A program made the position numbers and the translations under genes. From Megaleporinus macrocephalus (lineage: Eukaryota; Chordata; Actinopteri; Characiformes; Anostomidae): a stretch of 64,000 bases of DNA. The notes under the pieces were generated by a model. The model searched no databases and was not told the origin of the DNA. It was given only the letters and a program-made list of their open reading frames with translations. The DNA is taken from positions 22,395,607 to 22,459,606 of the forward strand of contig CM038722.1 in the NCBI GenBank assembly GCA_021613375.1, read 5' to 3'. This document shows positions 1-11,824 of this stretch, piece after piece; position 1 is the first letter of the stretch; each line of letters begins with the position of its first letter.

Positions 1-151
1 GTCTGATTTAATCTGTTCGCCTTTTAAGCAATGTCATATCGTTCTGATGTGCCTCTATTACACTGCCTACAGGGACATGTATGTTAGCCAGCATAGGCTG
101 AAGAGCTAAATAACGCTAAATGACCTTCAATTATGGTTTTTAGAGAGTATG

Positions 152-218
<67 letters not shown>

Positions 219-1440
219 AGAGCGGTGCGTTACGATTTCAATATAATCGACAACAAAAGCAAGGTGATGTATTTCAATTGAAAGAAAACTGTCTATACAA
301 AACCTATGAAATACATAGAAAAACCCCTATGCATATGTCTGCTGATGCTAACATTGGTGCATCCAGGTAGTTATTCGAGGACTTAAAACTCTAATAGCAA
401 ATGATTACTACACTGCCATCTAGTGGTCGGATGTCTGAACCCAACACAATGGTCCTAATTGAAATAATCCATTAAACATTTATACTGTGTTTTTAAGAAT
501 CAAAATATAGTGCAGTTCTCAAGTGTATCAATATTTTTTACACTAATATTTAGTGTTGGTGTGTGACTGCTGATCAGGTCATTATTTTGCGAGAAACTCG
601 TAGGGACTTTATTGTTAGCTGATATTACTTGTGACTAGCTTACCCATGCATGTATATCTGTCATCATGCGGCTGAATTGGTTGAATGTTGGTCATTATTT
701 AACCGAGACACAAAGTATTCACATTTTTATAGGCCAGTTAAAACCAAGATAGTCTTACAGACCACAGCTACATTTTGTGAGCAAGGAAGTTGATTTAATT
801 TTGACATATTTGTTTGTGTCTGAAACTTCTAAACGACTGTTTACAGACTTTAGCTAGTAGAACACTAATGATCAGCAGAGTTGGTAGAATAGCCTCTTAT
901 TATAATATATGTGACTTATTGTCTTATTTTATGGGCTTTAATCTACAGATTTTTAACTAATTAAAATACCAAGAAAATAGTACAGTATTAATAAATAACA
1001 TGTATTTTCATAGTTGTTGAATTCAATGAACAAAATAATTCTGCATCCATGATCTAAACGTGCACCAGAAGTTTATGTTGAAACGACAAACATTTTAATG
1101 GGGAATAGTTTTGGTTTGACTTACCAAGTTTCACAGTGTTTTCATGTGTGTGCATATCACTGCTACTACTCTTCTATATAGCTGTTAGCATTCACGTTTG
1201 AAATTGCACATACTGACAACCATCGGCTTACATCGTAGGTAACAATGCATATGTTAATAATAATAATTAATAAATAAATAAGGATAACAAGATGTTAGCG
1301 ACGTGTCGATATTGGTAATCTCTGATGTAACATTTATTTCAAGTCCAAAGCACCTATATGAAGTTTTGCATGATATAAAATCTCTAGTGAGTCTAGGCTC
1401 TATAATAACATGATCTGAGTTATGAGTTTAAAGAAGGAAA
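1..1440. other. AT-rich intergenic sequence, no gene seen
   Basis: No convincing exon, long reading frame or RNA gene is visible. The stretch is AT-rich with short A/T runs and one composite dinucleotide repeat. It contains a short phrase about a 'ctagtgg' core near 418 that often flanks repeats in fish DNA, which is not diagnostic. Confidence 0.5.
148..216. repeat. (TA)n-(CA)n microsatellite
   Basis: A run of alternating TA passes directly into about 25 CA dinucleotides. It is a simple compound microsatellite and probably length-polymorphic. Confidence 0.95.
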
Positions 1441-4400
1441 GGTAAAGTGGTAAGGGAAATAGGCTGTCGCCAGAATTAGCATTCCTTCAGCATTGTGTGC
1501 CCAAGTACCATCTTCCAACCTCTGTGAGAGGCACTCGCAGACCATCTTTACAGGCTCTTAAGTAACCCCAGACTGTAGCACTGGAGCCTTTTGTGCGCAG
1601 CTACACAGGAACTGCAAGGCTGTTGGGTCTCGGTTATCCCTTGCCACTTCCCTTACATGGTCCAGAGGAAAAAAACAAAAACAAGCCCACTGTATGGGGG
1701 GAAAAAACAAGGGGGAACAACGTAGCTGCTGAAGGTGTGACTGTAACGTACCTTGCTCCAGCAAAGGGAGCTGCGTCCGTCTTCGGCATAGCGACCACTG
1801 AGGACATGTTGAGAGAAACGACCTGAGCTGGGCAAGCGCACGAGAGCAAGACGGAGAAGTTTGAAAGGACTGAGAAGAACTGACTTGGAATGATCAAGGT
1901 CCTGCGGTTTGTTCTCTGTTAGCTGCGAATTCACATTCACTGAGCAGCTGCCTAAGCTGTGGCTGAGCTGGTGGCCATTTTGTGTCACTGCAGTGAAAGG
2001 CTGCCTGTATGAAATGGTAGCTGGAGTGGTGGAGGCTCTTAAGAGGAGCCTCCTCACACAGCTGCCACCATGTGTCCACAGTGTTTTCTGCTATGCTTCG
2101 GCACCTTGTAGGCATTGATTCTGTGCCTGAAAGCCTGAAGCCTTTCACTTCTTGTTCTCTTTTAGGTATCACAGAAATCAGCATACAGGCTTGTTAGCAC
2201 AGTCACCTTTCTGCCAGTCAGTTCTGAGAGATATATAATATATAAAAATATATATATTTCCTTAGATGTGCATATCTGATTATATTTCATTAAGTCCTCA
2301 GACTACCTGTGTTTTAATTGCACTATGGCAGTATTACATGTGATTTTCAGGGAGTTTTATTGTGAACAAGGCAGGAATATTTATTTTTTTAAAACCTGGA
2401 ATGCCTTGCTCTAGCTTAACCAGCACGCCTAGGCTTATACAAGAAGAGATCACAGAGAAGGGGTTGTTTTTGTTACAGTGCGAGGGGAGGGGTTTATTCC
2501 TGAGGAGAACTAGTCTCCTCTGGTTTGAACTGGTTTCTGCAGCACATCTCTGATTGGCCAGCAGTGCTTACCTTGACTCTACTGCTTGCTAGCTTTACTT
2601 GACTCAGGCTCGACTGTTGGTGGGTTCACTTTGTTTCACTGGGGTCATTGTGCCTAATGCTGTGTGTCAGAGCTGGAGACCTTGATTGCACTGTGGCAGG
2701 GCAAGAATTTTGTGCACCCAACCAATCTTTTCTACCTCGCATGTTGTGCATGCATTTATTTTTAGTATCCTATTTTTGTAGCTTTGCCTTTACTCCCTCT
2801 GGTGTTGCAAACAACGTATAACCCCCCCTACAAAATATCCAGGATGGTACAGCCCATCCCTGCTGCTTGGTATGCAACATTCTGTGTGTGTCAGGAAAAG
2901 GGAGAAGGGATAACCTCAGTGAAAAGAATTAAGCTCGACTGTTGTTCATGCGTGTTAGGTTGGTGCTAAGATTATCATCTGGTCATCTTATGAAATAATT
3001 AAGGGTTCCATTTGTTGGGAAAACTGCTTTCCTGAGTGTTAATACTTGTTGTTTGGTGTAGGTTATGACGAAGATGGCCTTTTAATTATCTGAAAGGAAA
3101 AAGAGTGTTCCTCAACAAAACAAACAAACACCACCCACCCCGTCCTTGAACGTGTGGTATGTCCCTGGCATCGGATTTCGAACCGCCCTTCCCCCACACC
3201 TCTTTTTCCTTGCTTTGCGACACTCCCATGACCAAATCCAAGCCAATCCCAGACTGCCTCCTTGTTTTCATCCTGATGGCCTACTTTAGACGTCAGTTGT
3301 TTGTTAATAGGTTAAAGCTGCACCTTAGACGTTTGCTCTATCCATGTGCTGTGCGACTTCACCGCAGGCCTAAAGACAAAGGCTGGCCAAAAGGTTCTAC
3401 CTGCCCTCCATTAATGAAAACAAAAATAACTGTTAGCGTAAAGAGCAGCTACGTTTCTCAGTCGGAGGTGGGTTAACCCTTTGTTTGGTGAACACAAATA
3501 TAAGCAAACAACGAAGGTAATGCTTTATGTAGCCAGTATCCACAAAAGACTTGTTGAAGAAGCAGAGGACGTCTAACAGATTCCTACATTTATAGAAGAA
3601 AATTGAAGTGAACTTGGACAGGAATATGAAAATGTATCCAGAGAATTTGATCAGCTGTGGTTTAGTCTTGCGAGCATGTTCTTCTAAACCTCCTGGACTG
3701 GCGGGACTCAGCAGATAATGTGCTGTTTGTCAGAATTTATGACAATAGATGAAATGATCAGTCGCACAGGATGATGAATGCCTGCTCGCAGGTGAAATAC
3801 TATCTTATGGTTTACACTTCACCAACATATCCAGCTATCCTTCGTCATCCAGTTTATTATTTTTAACTGGCAGGCGCTGGCACGCTCAGGCTGTGTGGCA
3901 GTAGTGCTCTTCAAGTGATCGCGAGGGCAACGAGCGTGGAGAAAGATACATTTATGAACTCCTCTCCTTCCGCGTGTAAGCGATTTACAGTGCCGCGATA
4001 CCCTTGAAGCTGGGAATCTGTGAAACAAGTGGACTCTCTGGCTGTTTCCATATCTGCAACAACAGGATCCGTCGCCGATCTGTGATGTACAAGCCAAAGT
4101 AAACAAGTCCAGCTGCATGCTGACCTGGATTTAGACAGCCTACCGAGACGTCCGTATGAAGTAAACTAATCTCGTCTCATCCAGTGGTCAAGTGTTGGGC
4201 CTAAATGGCCAGAGCCGTGTTCTCTATCCGTGCTGATCTAGCGCATCTGGAGGGCTGAGTTCCTTCCTACTTGGCAGCTGCAACTTGGTTTATTAATGAG
4301 TGTAATATGGAGCCTCAGTACCATGGCAGTGCTAAACCAAACCATGCCTGCGCCATCCTTTTATTTATTTATTTATTTTTAATTTAAACTAGTATCATTT

Positions 4401-5440
4401 TAATTATATTCCATATTAAAATGAAAATAGATCAGAATTTGTTGTTCACTTAAAGACCTTTTGCACTAAAAAGAGGATAAAAATAAGAGACTGGAAAACT
4501 GTCCAGGTCACTTAAATGAATATTCAAAGTAGTTGGTTTTCCAGTTATTATCTAAAGTGGAATTTTAAATAAATGGTCCGATATGGAAAGTAGTGAGCTA
4601 GAAAGGCTGGTCAGTTCCAGTAGTTCTTTAGGTGTAATCTAGTGAGGAAACTATACTCATACTTCTATACCACATCACTTCTGGCATGCGGTGACATTTA
4701 GATGTTTTTTCTTTTGCCAAGCTCTTCCATCAGAAGTGTAGTTTCACCCTAATTGGCTTGTTGCTTAGACCAGAGTTGTTACTTAGCAACTTGTAGCTCA
4801 GTGATGTAGGTTATATTTAAAGCAAAGCATGCTGTTATGTGTGATGGAACACCATTTTAACCTCTAAGATGGTGTTCTTAGACCTGTTTTTAATAATATT
4901 AGGTATTTTAATGTAAATAATAATACAATACGAATACATTCTGGTTAAGTAACGCATGGAAAGGCTGCAAGCCAGGATAGGTCATGTACTCACAATCAGA
5001 AAATCTACAAGCTGCTTCCTCTCAAGGACGTGCTGTATTGGCAAGCAGCTCTGGCCTTGACAGTTCGAAAGAAATCCAAGGAAAAAATTGGGACCCGAGA
5101 AAACAGGCCTAGCGGGGGTGAGGACGACTTGTTTAGCGAACTAGTCGGTTAGGGTACTAAGTTGCATTGGGGTCTGGAACAGTGTAACGCTAAGAATGAC
5201 CTTGAACAATGTTGCGTAGGTTTGTGACTCTGGCAAAGGGCAGCTTGACTGTTGGCTGAATCAGAGTCTCAGAGTAAGTGGTATCTGTGGGACAGCAGAT
5301 ACCTACCTAGCTGGGATATTCAAAACTAAAGAAAAACAACAACATCAGAGGTTCCTAACTGATTTGGCCGGGTTGACCCTTAAATAGGTTCCTCAGGCTT
5401 GCACACCTCACCGCAAAAAAAGTATACGTACTTTAGAGCA
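1441..5440. other. No recognised gene; contains one diverged A unit
   Basis: Reading frames of 60-134 codons occur on both strands around 1.6-2.2 kb and 3.1-4.1 kb. None shows a recognisable domain, codon bias or convincing splice context, and they overlap each other in opposite orientations. Only the diverged A-type unit near 2793 is structured. A small inverted repeat (7-bp arms GAGGCTC/GAGCCTC) sits near 2032-2052. Confidence 0.4.
2793..2870 (+). repeat. Diverged A-type unit (A1), 5' half only
   Basis: The phrase ctccctctggtgttg followed by a C-run and 'ggatggtacagcccat' matches the 5' half of the A units of the array that starts near 5.7 kb, most closely A4 at 10267. The 3' half with the CTGTAATTTTCCAC core and the closing G-rich arm cannot be found. 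It is therefore either a decayed founder copy or a chance partial match, about 3 kb upstream of the next copy. Confidence 0.4.
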
Positions 5441-5610
5441 GTGGTCTTTAACCCTGGTCCCGGGGTACGTCTACCCAGCGTATCTCAGTGCTGTCCTGCT
5501 GTAACACACCCAGGAGCAGTTTGCTAATCAGCTGATTGGTTGGGTCAGGTGTGCTGGAGCAGAGAAAACAACAAAACGTGCAGGGCAAGGGTGCTGACCA
5601 GAGCTCCTGT
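5441..5610. mobile_element. MITE-like dispersed repeat
   Basis: The sequence begins with 'ggtctttaaccctggtcccggggtac' type text and later reads 'caggtgtgctggagcag' followed by 'cgtgcagggcaagg'. This arrangement (a 'lost count of … you have your best guess' type hAT-like MITE, with 'ccctggtcc' at one end and a 'gcagggc' block at the other) is familiar from many fish genomes. No transposase is present. Family assignment is from memory of the pattern only. Confidence 0.4.
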
Positions 5611-5710
5611 AGGGCATTGCAGGTTGGAGCTCACTGGAAGAACCAATCGGAGGCGTCTGATCACAGCGGTTTGAACGATTTTCGGTCCTCTAGTTAAACA
5701 GTTGGATTTG

Positions 5711-5830
5711 TCCCTCTTGTGTTGGGTCAGAGTAGTGCATCCTGTCACCACCCCCCCTCTGCTTAGTCAAAATGGTATGTTCTGTGACTGGCGGTTTGCT
5801 CAGTGTAGTGTGCTGCAGGGGGGGGAGGGG
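5711..5830 (+). ncRNA. A unit, copy A2 (diverged)
   Basis: It has the order of elements typical of A units: 'ccctcttgtgttg', a C-rich arm (accaccccccctct), 'aaaatggtatg', then a long G-rich arm 'ggggggggagggg'. The CTGTAATTTTCCAC core is replaced by an unrelated tract. The outer C-rich/G-rich pairing remains possible while the inner stem is poor, so this looks like an older or degenerating copy. Confidence 0.35.
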
Positions 5831-5899
5831 ACTATGATCCCCTTTTCACTGTGTATTGTTCATTCTTCTTTTTAGTGGCACGTGAGCTGTTTTTATTGC

Positions 5900-5935
5900 G
5901 TGTGTGTGTGTGTGTGTGTGGAGGGGGGGGGGGGT
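5900..5935. repeat. (GT)n followed by a G run
   Basis: About ten GT dinucleotides are followed by 'gaggggggggggggg'. It is a simple-sequence tract just after copy A2. Confidence 0.85.
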
Positions 5936-6118
5936 TTATAGGTATTCTCATTTTTCCCCCTCATACATTTTAAAAAGAGCTCTGTAGATTAAATTCCTGT
6001 TCTTGTTCTCAGGCCAGGTTGTGAAGGCTGTAGCTACATGGCAGAGAAAATCACTCCTACTGAATAATCGTACGACTTGTATCGGCTTTGGGATCGTGGC
6101 GGCCGAGCGTTTCAACAC

Positions 6119-6300
6119 TGCTCTGGCGTTGCTGGCAAGACAACAAAGAATGTCCTCCTCCTCCCCCAAAGCGCACATGGTAGAGTCCTAGCTGAACTTC
6201 CCTCCCTCTCCTGTTCTCTCTCTCTCTCTCTCTCTCTCTCCTGCTCTCGCTCGCTCTCATCCTCTCGCCTATATATTGAGCGAGCTACGTCAGCTAGAAA
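6119..6300 (+). ncRNA. B unit, copy B1
   Basis: It shares with the other B units the phrases 'gcgcacatggtagagtcctagctgaacttccctccc' (compare B2 'cacatggtagagtcctagttgacttcccctccc') and 'ctcgcctatatattgag' (others read 'cacgcctacatgttgtg'). A (TC)n tract at 6214-6241 has expanded inside the pyrimidine-rich block. No clear splice donor ends this copy. Confidence 0.4.
6270..6292 (+). promoter_or_regulatory. Possible TATA-like box and CRE half site in B1
   Basis: TATATATT at 6270-6277 is followed 11 bases later by CGTCA in 'ctacgtcag', within a local CpG-richer stretch (ggcggccgagcg at about 6100, several cgctctcgctc phrases). It could be a promoter for the non-coding array, since this is near its 5' end. 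The same position in other B units reads 'cctacat', so the TATA-like string may simply be a variant of the repeat. Confidence 0.2.
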
Positions 6301-6763
6301 CGCTCTCGCTCTTTCTCTTGCGAATGTTCATGGCCTGCTCCTGAAGCTCGCACAGGTTAACTTTCTAGATTATTTTCTTATACGTTTCTTTTGTCATCCA
6401 GGCTCAGTTTTTTTTGTGTGACAAGTCTTCATATATATCTCTACTTTTATGTGTTTTAAATCGATTGGCTGAATTTAATTTCTTGGTATTATGGGATGTT
6501 GTAAGCGTTTCGAATGTCGCGTTGTTAAGTTTGTCATTGCTGCTGGGTCTTTTGATTGGACGGTGATTTTGCTAGCGTAAGCGGCAGAATTAACATGCTG
6601 GGAATTATCTTTTTTTTAATTATATATTTTATATAAACTTGGATTCTTTTTATTTATTTATTTTTTGGCTGGTTCAGTTTTTCCTCATTGTTGGATTTTG
6701 TGTGCTTCACTTTTTCGTATTGTGTTGCGATTGGTCACGTGAGGCGTCCGATTTCAGTCGTGC

Positions 6764-6877
6764 GCCCTCTTATGCTGGGGATGAGTGACCCCTGCGTGGG
6801 GAGATGGTACGCTCTGTGCCTAGCTGTAACTTTACACTTTGCTCTGCTTGCCATGTGGCAGTAGGGGAGGGGTTAGT
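6764..6877 (+). ncRNA. A unit, copy A3
   Basis: The unit reads 'cgccctcttatgctgggg', 'gagatggtacgctctgtgcctagctgtaactttacac', then 'ggcagtaggggaggggttagt'. It has one substitution in the core (CTGTAACTTTACAC rather than CTGTAATTTTCCAC), so it is intermediate between A2 and the uniform later copies. Confidence 0.4.
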
Positions 6878-7127
6878 CTGCTGCCTGTCTGTTTTCTGTC
6901 TTTCTGTTTTCTGCCTGCTGTTAGAGCCACAAGTGGTCTCTTACGTTTGTTTAAAAAAAAACGTTCTAGAAGTCTGTTCTAGAGTTTGAAATGAAAGCTC
7001 TGATGGAGGTTTGGTTGCGGGTTAATGGCCTTTGGTGTGTGTGGGTTAATTTTTTGTGTTGTTTGTTTTCTTTGGTGTGGGTGATGGCTTCTGGATCAGG
7101 GTATTGTGTTGGTTCATCATGTGCGGG

Positions 7128-7330
7128 TGTTGCTACACCATGTTCTGCTGTAACTGAACAACACCCTGAAGCACATGGTAGAGTCCTAGTTGACTTCCCC
7201 TCCCCCTCCCCCTTCTCGTTCTCGCTCTCTCGCGCGCTCTTGCTCCCTTTCTTCTTGCTCTTCCTGCTTTCTTGCTTCCGCCCACATGTTGTGGCTCTTT
7301 GGACTGTGGTGTCTAGGCTCATGGTCTTCG
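7128..7330 (+). ncRNA. B unit, copy B2
   Basis: It contains 'ctgaacaacaccctgaagcacatggtagagtcctagttgacttcccctccccctcc', a long CT-rich block, and 'cgcccacatgttgtggctctttggactgtggtg', all collinear with later B units. The CCAG acceptor-like junction seen in B4-B7 is absent and no good donor closes it. Confidence 0.4.
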
Positions 7331-9920
7331 CTTGCGTTTGATGCGTTTTTTATGAGTACATTTAATTTATATTTATTTACTTTATTTTTTTTGGTGGGAG
7401 GGTTGAGCGGTTAATTTATCGACTTTTTGAATGTTTGCATGTTTGCTTAGGCGTTGGCGAAACTCTTTAGTTTCGGCCTGAGTTGTTGTAAAAGCTGCTA
7501 GCTTAAGCGCACTATGGGTAGCACTTTCAATTTAAATTGTTTACATCACTCCTCATGATGACGACTGCTTTTCTACATGTAGGTCGAGGTATGAAAGCTT
7601 GGGAAGAGGTAGTGCTTGAGTATATCCTGTTTTTCCCAAACAGCATACATTGTTCATACAGTCTGGATGAACTTGGGTTGTAGCGTTTATATTTCAAAAC
7701 CTTTTAGACGACCTTTGGGGACTTGTCTGCAGTTTCTGCTGGATGGATTTTCTCCTGGTGTTTCGGGTTGCTTTCGCTGGGGCGCCTGTCGCCACAGAAA
7801 TCTGGTAATGAGTAGCACATACTGACTATCGTCTGGAATCGCTGGCCATCTTGGGGAAAGGGGAAAATCCAAGCCTCGAAATGTTCCCCTTTGACGAGAG
7901 AGGTTATCTTTGAACCATATAAAAGATCTACTTTGAGCAACCATCAAGTGAATGGTTTAAAGTGAATACTGCGTTACACTGTGAACTTGAACTTACTAAG
8001 ATATGCTGATCTCTTTATTAGTAGCAACATAATCTGTTGACTTCTGATAAATATGTAGATGGTTACGTAGTGACATGTTGTCTTTGAAGGTCAATTACGT
8101 TTTTTGAAATCTATTCCCTATTTTTTTCCATTACAGTCAACAGTGTGCTAACTCTATCTCTAGAAAAAAACTATCAGGGATGAATCATCTCTCCTGTTGG
8201 GTGCATGCAATAAACAAATATAAACGTTTCTGTTTAGTTTTTTAATCAAAGCAAAGCTCGTTGGACTATTTTAAATAATGTTTCTTTAAAAATATGAATA
8301 TTCAAATGGCAAACAATTAGCCTAACTCTGGAATTCAGAAGGCAAATAATACAAGCTGCTAGTGCAATCATTTCACTTGCAAAGAGTTTTTCTTTTCCAC
8401 AGGTTTCTGGCATATAAGGCATGTTTTGCATAATAATATAAACAGTTCTGAGTTTATCCAAGAGCCATTGCTGATCTGGTGCATCATGAGTGGTTCCATT
8501 AGATTTAGATTTAACAATTTTATTCAAAGCACTGTATCGTTGTTGTTTTTGTGGTTTTTTTTTATTTATTTTTTTTATTCACCTTCAAATACATCTCACA
8601 CAAAAACAATAGTCTTTACTAGTTTACACAGTGTAGTATTATTACAACATAATGTATTCGGTTGCATAACATTGTAGGCTGGAAACTGCACGTTCACATT
8701 TGTTGAGTTGACAGGGATTTGCAGGTGGAGCATAGAGCTGGTTTGAATACGTTCTTTATAGGAATCAGAGTTTTTGCACTAATCAACAGTGAATACTCAA
8801 AGCTTTGCCCCAAAGAAGGCGGTGGGTGCATGATTAAGACGGGACTTGGCTCCTTCTACCAGGCCTGCTAGCTACTGTTAGCTGTGGTATACCGGGTAAT
8901 GGCGCGGGTTACAAGGCAATTCACTGAGGTCATCTAACTCGAGCTACGAAGGGCATACGTTGTGGCCCTGATGAGGATCCGGTCTGACAGGGCAAGGGTT
9001 GCAGCTACTTTCGGAATTGCATGCTGTCGTCATCGCTTTAGTATGTCGTTCACAGCTGTGAGTTAGCGGGATGAATGTGTTAACCAAATGTATGGTGTTC
9101 TTCCTATTGCGTTGTGTTTTTTGTTTTTTTTTTTCTTCTTTTTTTTTTTTTTTTTAAAAGAACAAATACATTGAATACGGAATACGGGTGGAGTGGTGGG
9201 TTTTCTTCAGTAGAGCAGAGAGCTGTGTTTTTAGCCGTTCGCATTGAAGAGGCTGTGTTTATTAACGCCATGTTTGCCGCTGTTTTCAGCAAATAAAAAA
9301 AAAATTAAGCTGCACTATGGATCACAGCTTTGAATCGTCAAAGTTCATACGGACTTAAATACGGATCAAGTCTTACACCAGTTTGCAGTTTGCCTTTACG
9401 TTAATAAAAACGTAAAAAACAAATTATTATAAGCAAAATAGTTGGATATTTGAGTCCAGCCCTAGTGGACAATGGAAGGGTTGTTCGTCATTTTAATTAA
9501 ATTGCAGTGCTGCAGTATGCAACCTGAACATTTATAGTTATAGCTGTTTGTGTAATGTGAGTGTATAGTCACAATCTATATCAAGGCATCAACAAATATT
9601 GGTTATAAAACAATAGCTAGGGATAGCTAGTCTTTGCTAGATATATCGCAATTGTAGTACATTACGAACTTGCATTAGTGCTATAATACACAATTTCTAA
9701 CACTATTGTGTAGAGAAAGCAGAGACCTTGTTTGATTTATGGGAAAATGAGAAACAGGAATAAGGTTTGGGGATTTTTACGAAAGGCGTTGATTACGGCT
9801 GTATGTCCTACTACGTACAGTCGCTTTGTCTTTAAGACACCAGCGTAGGGACATGCTACTAGGACATCAGTGGAGGCTATGTGCCTGAACAACTGGTTTG
9901 CAGGCTTCTGAGAATTTACA
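7331..9920. other. Spacer in the array, nothing recognised
   Basis: This is the longest gap between units, between B2 and A4. It is AT-rich with T runs (8560-8578, 9116-9157). Reading frames up to 93 codons on both strands have no recognisable content. I found no A or B unit here. Confidence 0.4.
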
Positions 9921-9924
9921 GGCC

Positions 9925-10260
9925 CACATGTGGAAACGGCATATGGCTGACATGCAGCTGGATCACCGGAGCAGAACTTGCTGATTTGACCAGGCTAGGA
10001 CAGGACTGCAGCTATGAGATGTACCTCAGTGAAGCACTTCAGTGAACCTCTGATGGTACTTCACTGTTGCACCCCATGATCAGTTTGCTTGAAGGTTATT
10101 TGAAGTTGTGGTTTGCGCTCACTGCTCCTAGAAGCATGAACACTGCGCTACGTGTTTAGATTGCTAAGAACATGTTAACCTTCCACAGCTATTTTTTTTT
10201 CTTCCTCTTCTTAGGTTATTTTGTAAGAGGTGTTCAACTGACACCCATAGAAAGGTCTTT
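9925..10260 (+). repeat. C module, copy C1
   Basis: The phrase 'ggcatatggctgacatgcagctggatcac', later 'aagaacatgttaacc' and 'ctgacacccatagaaaggtct' recur in the same order near 11219-11425 and 11825-12050, each time leading directly into an A unit (A4, A6, A7). C modules contain no reading frame. They would be intronic or leader sequence if A units are exonic. Confidence 0.55.
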
Positions 10261-10266
10261 GAGTTG

Positions 10267-10388
10267 CTCCCTCTGGTGTTGAGTTTAAGGTGTGCATTTC
10301 CACACCCCTCTCCTTTGTGAGAATGGTACAGCCCATGGCTAGCTGTAATTTTCCACTCTCTTTGTGCAGCAGTGGGGGAGGGGTTAGT
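10267..10388 (+). ncRNA. A unit, copy A4
   Basis: First copy with the full uniform structure. The outer arms are ACCCCTCTCC and GGGGGAGGGGT. The inner stem is GAGAATGG with CCACTCTC (7 of 8 pairs), then TACAG with CTGTA, enclosing a short loop, with an unpaired ATTTT on the 3' side. An acceptor-like 'cttcttag' at 10211-10214 precedes it by about 50 bases. The structure was derived by eye, not by a folding program. Confidence 0.4.
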
Positions 10389-10568
10389 CTGACACCATGT
10401 TTTTGACTACAGATGGAGATCTGTGTGTGTGTGTGTACACACAATGTTTGTCATATTAAAGTTATTTAGTTGGTCCTGCTGTCTAAATCAGTGCCTGCTT
10501 TTGCTTTTTCAGGTTCTGTTGCAGTGTTTGTGCTACATGTTATATTTGCGATCACATTAAACCGTATT

Positions 10569-10751
10569 GTGGTGTTAACAGCTACGCCTGAAAGTTCTGT
10601 GCTCCACCCAATAGCATGTGTCAGTCCTAGTTCCTCTCCCCCCACCGGATCTCTGTCTCTCACACCTACATCTGAGCCCTGTAGTCTAAGAGAAGCTAGT
10701 TTACAGAGTTGTGTACTTTCTCTTGCGGGCAGTCTTGACAGACTAGTACTA
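10569..10751 (+). ncRNA. B unit, copy B3
   Basis: It starts at 'ggtgttaacagctacgcctgaaag', includes 'gtgctccacccaatagcatgtgtcagtcctagtt' and 'ctctcacacctacatctgagccctgtagtctaagagaagctag', and ends at 'tactagtaagt', a good 5' splice site (donor GT at 10752). The internal CCAG junction of B4-B7 reads CCGG here, so that acceptor is lost. If spliced, an exon running from the acceptor at 10214 through A4 and B3 would be 537 bases. Confidence 0.4.
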
Positions 10752-10794
10752 GTAAGTTATCTGTATTTTCCGTGACACTTTCTCACCCGATGTC

Positions 10795-10905
10795 CACGCT
10801 AAAACACAGTTGACCCACTTTACTTGCACTGTGAGGTCATAAGATTAGGGACTGTATGTTAAGGGAGAGACTATGCTTAATGCCTCTTTTCCCCTCTTGT
10901 TTTAA
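10795..10905 (+). repeat. D module, copy D1
   Basis: The phrase 'gttgacccactttacttgcactgtgaggtcataagattaggg' matches 'gtgacccactttactctcaccgtgagatcactagatcagggg' of D2 (about 12810) and related text in D3-D5. D modules follow B donors, so they would lie in introns. Confidence 0.5.
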
Positions 10906-10974
10906 GGCCTAAAAAATAACAGGCTACATCATTTGTTTGTAAAGAGTTTAGAAAAAAATTTGATTGATTGCTAG

Positions 10975-11058
10975 CTCCACACACCCCTCTTTGTGAGAAT
11001 GGTGTAATCTGTGTCTGGCTGTAATTTTCCACCATGCAGGAGTGGGGGAGGGGCCAGT
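10975..11058 (+). ncRNA. A unit, copy A5 (short)
   Basis: It lacks the 'ccctcttgtgttg' lead-in but keeps 'cacacccctctttgtgagaatggt', the exact CTGTAATTTTCCAC core and 'agtgggggagggg'. TACAG is changed to TGTAA, which weakens the apical stem, and the 3' region is shortened to 'catgcagg'. This copy argues against strict conservation of the apical pairing. Confidence 0.35.
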
Positions 11059-11218
11059 CTTCTATTTTTGGTTGGCTCTTTGCAACTAATACATAGTTAT
11101 TGTTATAAGATGACTCTGGACTTAATGCGCTTCTGAAGGGGAAGCAGCGAAATGTATTTATTTATTAGCTATCTTGAGTGAAATTCTTTGAGGTCGTGTG
11201 TGTGTGTGTGTGTGTGTG

Positions 11219-11425
11219 TGTAAGGAAAATGAAAAATGGTATATGGCTGCTGGATCACTGTCACAAAGCACAAATTGTACTTTCACCAGATCAGCTGGCT
11301 TGAATTTAGCTGTGTGCTGAACTGTGTATTTATTTAGTTTCGCTAAATACGTGTCAACTTCAGTAGAAAATAGATCATGGCAGCAAAGTAAGGTCTTGAC
11401 TGACACACCCATAGAAAGATCTGTC
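11219..11425 (+). repeat. C module, copy C2
   Basis: It shares 'tatggctgctggatcactgtcacaaagcac', 'ttcaccagatcagctggcttg', 'gtgtatttatttag' and 'gactgacacacccatagaaagatctgtc' with C1 and C3, and leads directly into A6. A (GT)n tract precedes it at 11194-11221. Confidence 0.6.
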
Positions 11426-11428
11426 TTG

Positions 11429-11551
11429 CTCCCTCTTGTGTTGACTCTAGAGCTGCACAGCTCCATCCCCCTCTCGTCTGTGAGAATGGTACAGTCCGTG
11501 TCTAGCTGTAATTTTCCACTCGGTCTGTGCGGCCGTGGGGGAGGGGTTAGT
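11429..11551 (+). ncRNA. A unit, copy A6
   Basis: A full A unit with lead-in, ACCCC-type arm, 'gagaatggtacag', the exact CTGTAATTTTCCAC core and 'gtgggggaggggttagt'. The 3' base of the inner stem differs (CCACTCGG for CCACTCTC). Confidence 0.4.
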
Positions 11552-11824
11552 CCTCTGTCTCACTCCATCTTGTTTTGGACTACAGATGGAGCCTACTTGT
11601 GTAGTACACAATTATTATTTAAATTTTTTTTTATGGTGATTTCAGATGTTTTGGTTTTCTCTTTACAGTTTATAAATGTGTGTAATCATTAAATCATGAC
11701 TTTGGATATGATGCGCCTCCTGTATGAAAGCAGCTAGATTTCCAAGTTATCGTTTCTTGGGTGAAATTGATCAGCCACCATAAGAACAAGCCCATTTACA
11801 CTTTTCTGTGGGACCACTAGCTCA

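Noticed and set aside
1593..2184. Cluster of overlapping ORFs on both strands near 1.6-2.2 kb
   Set aside because: Mutually overlapping in opposite directions, no domain, no codon bias, no splice context.
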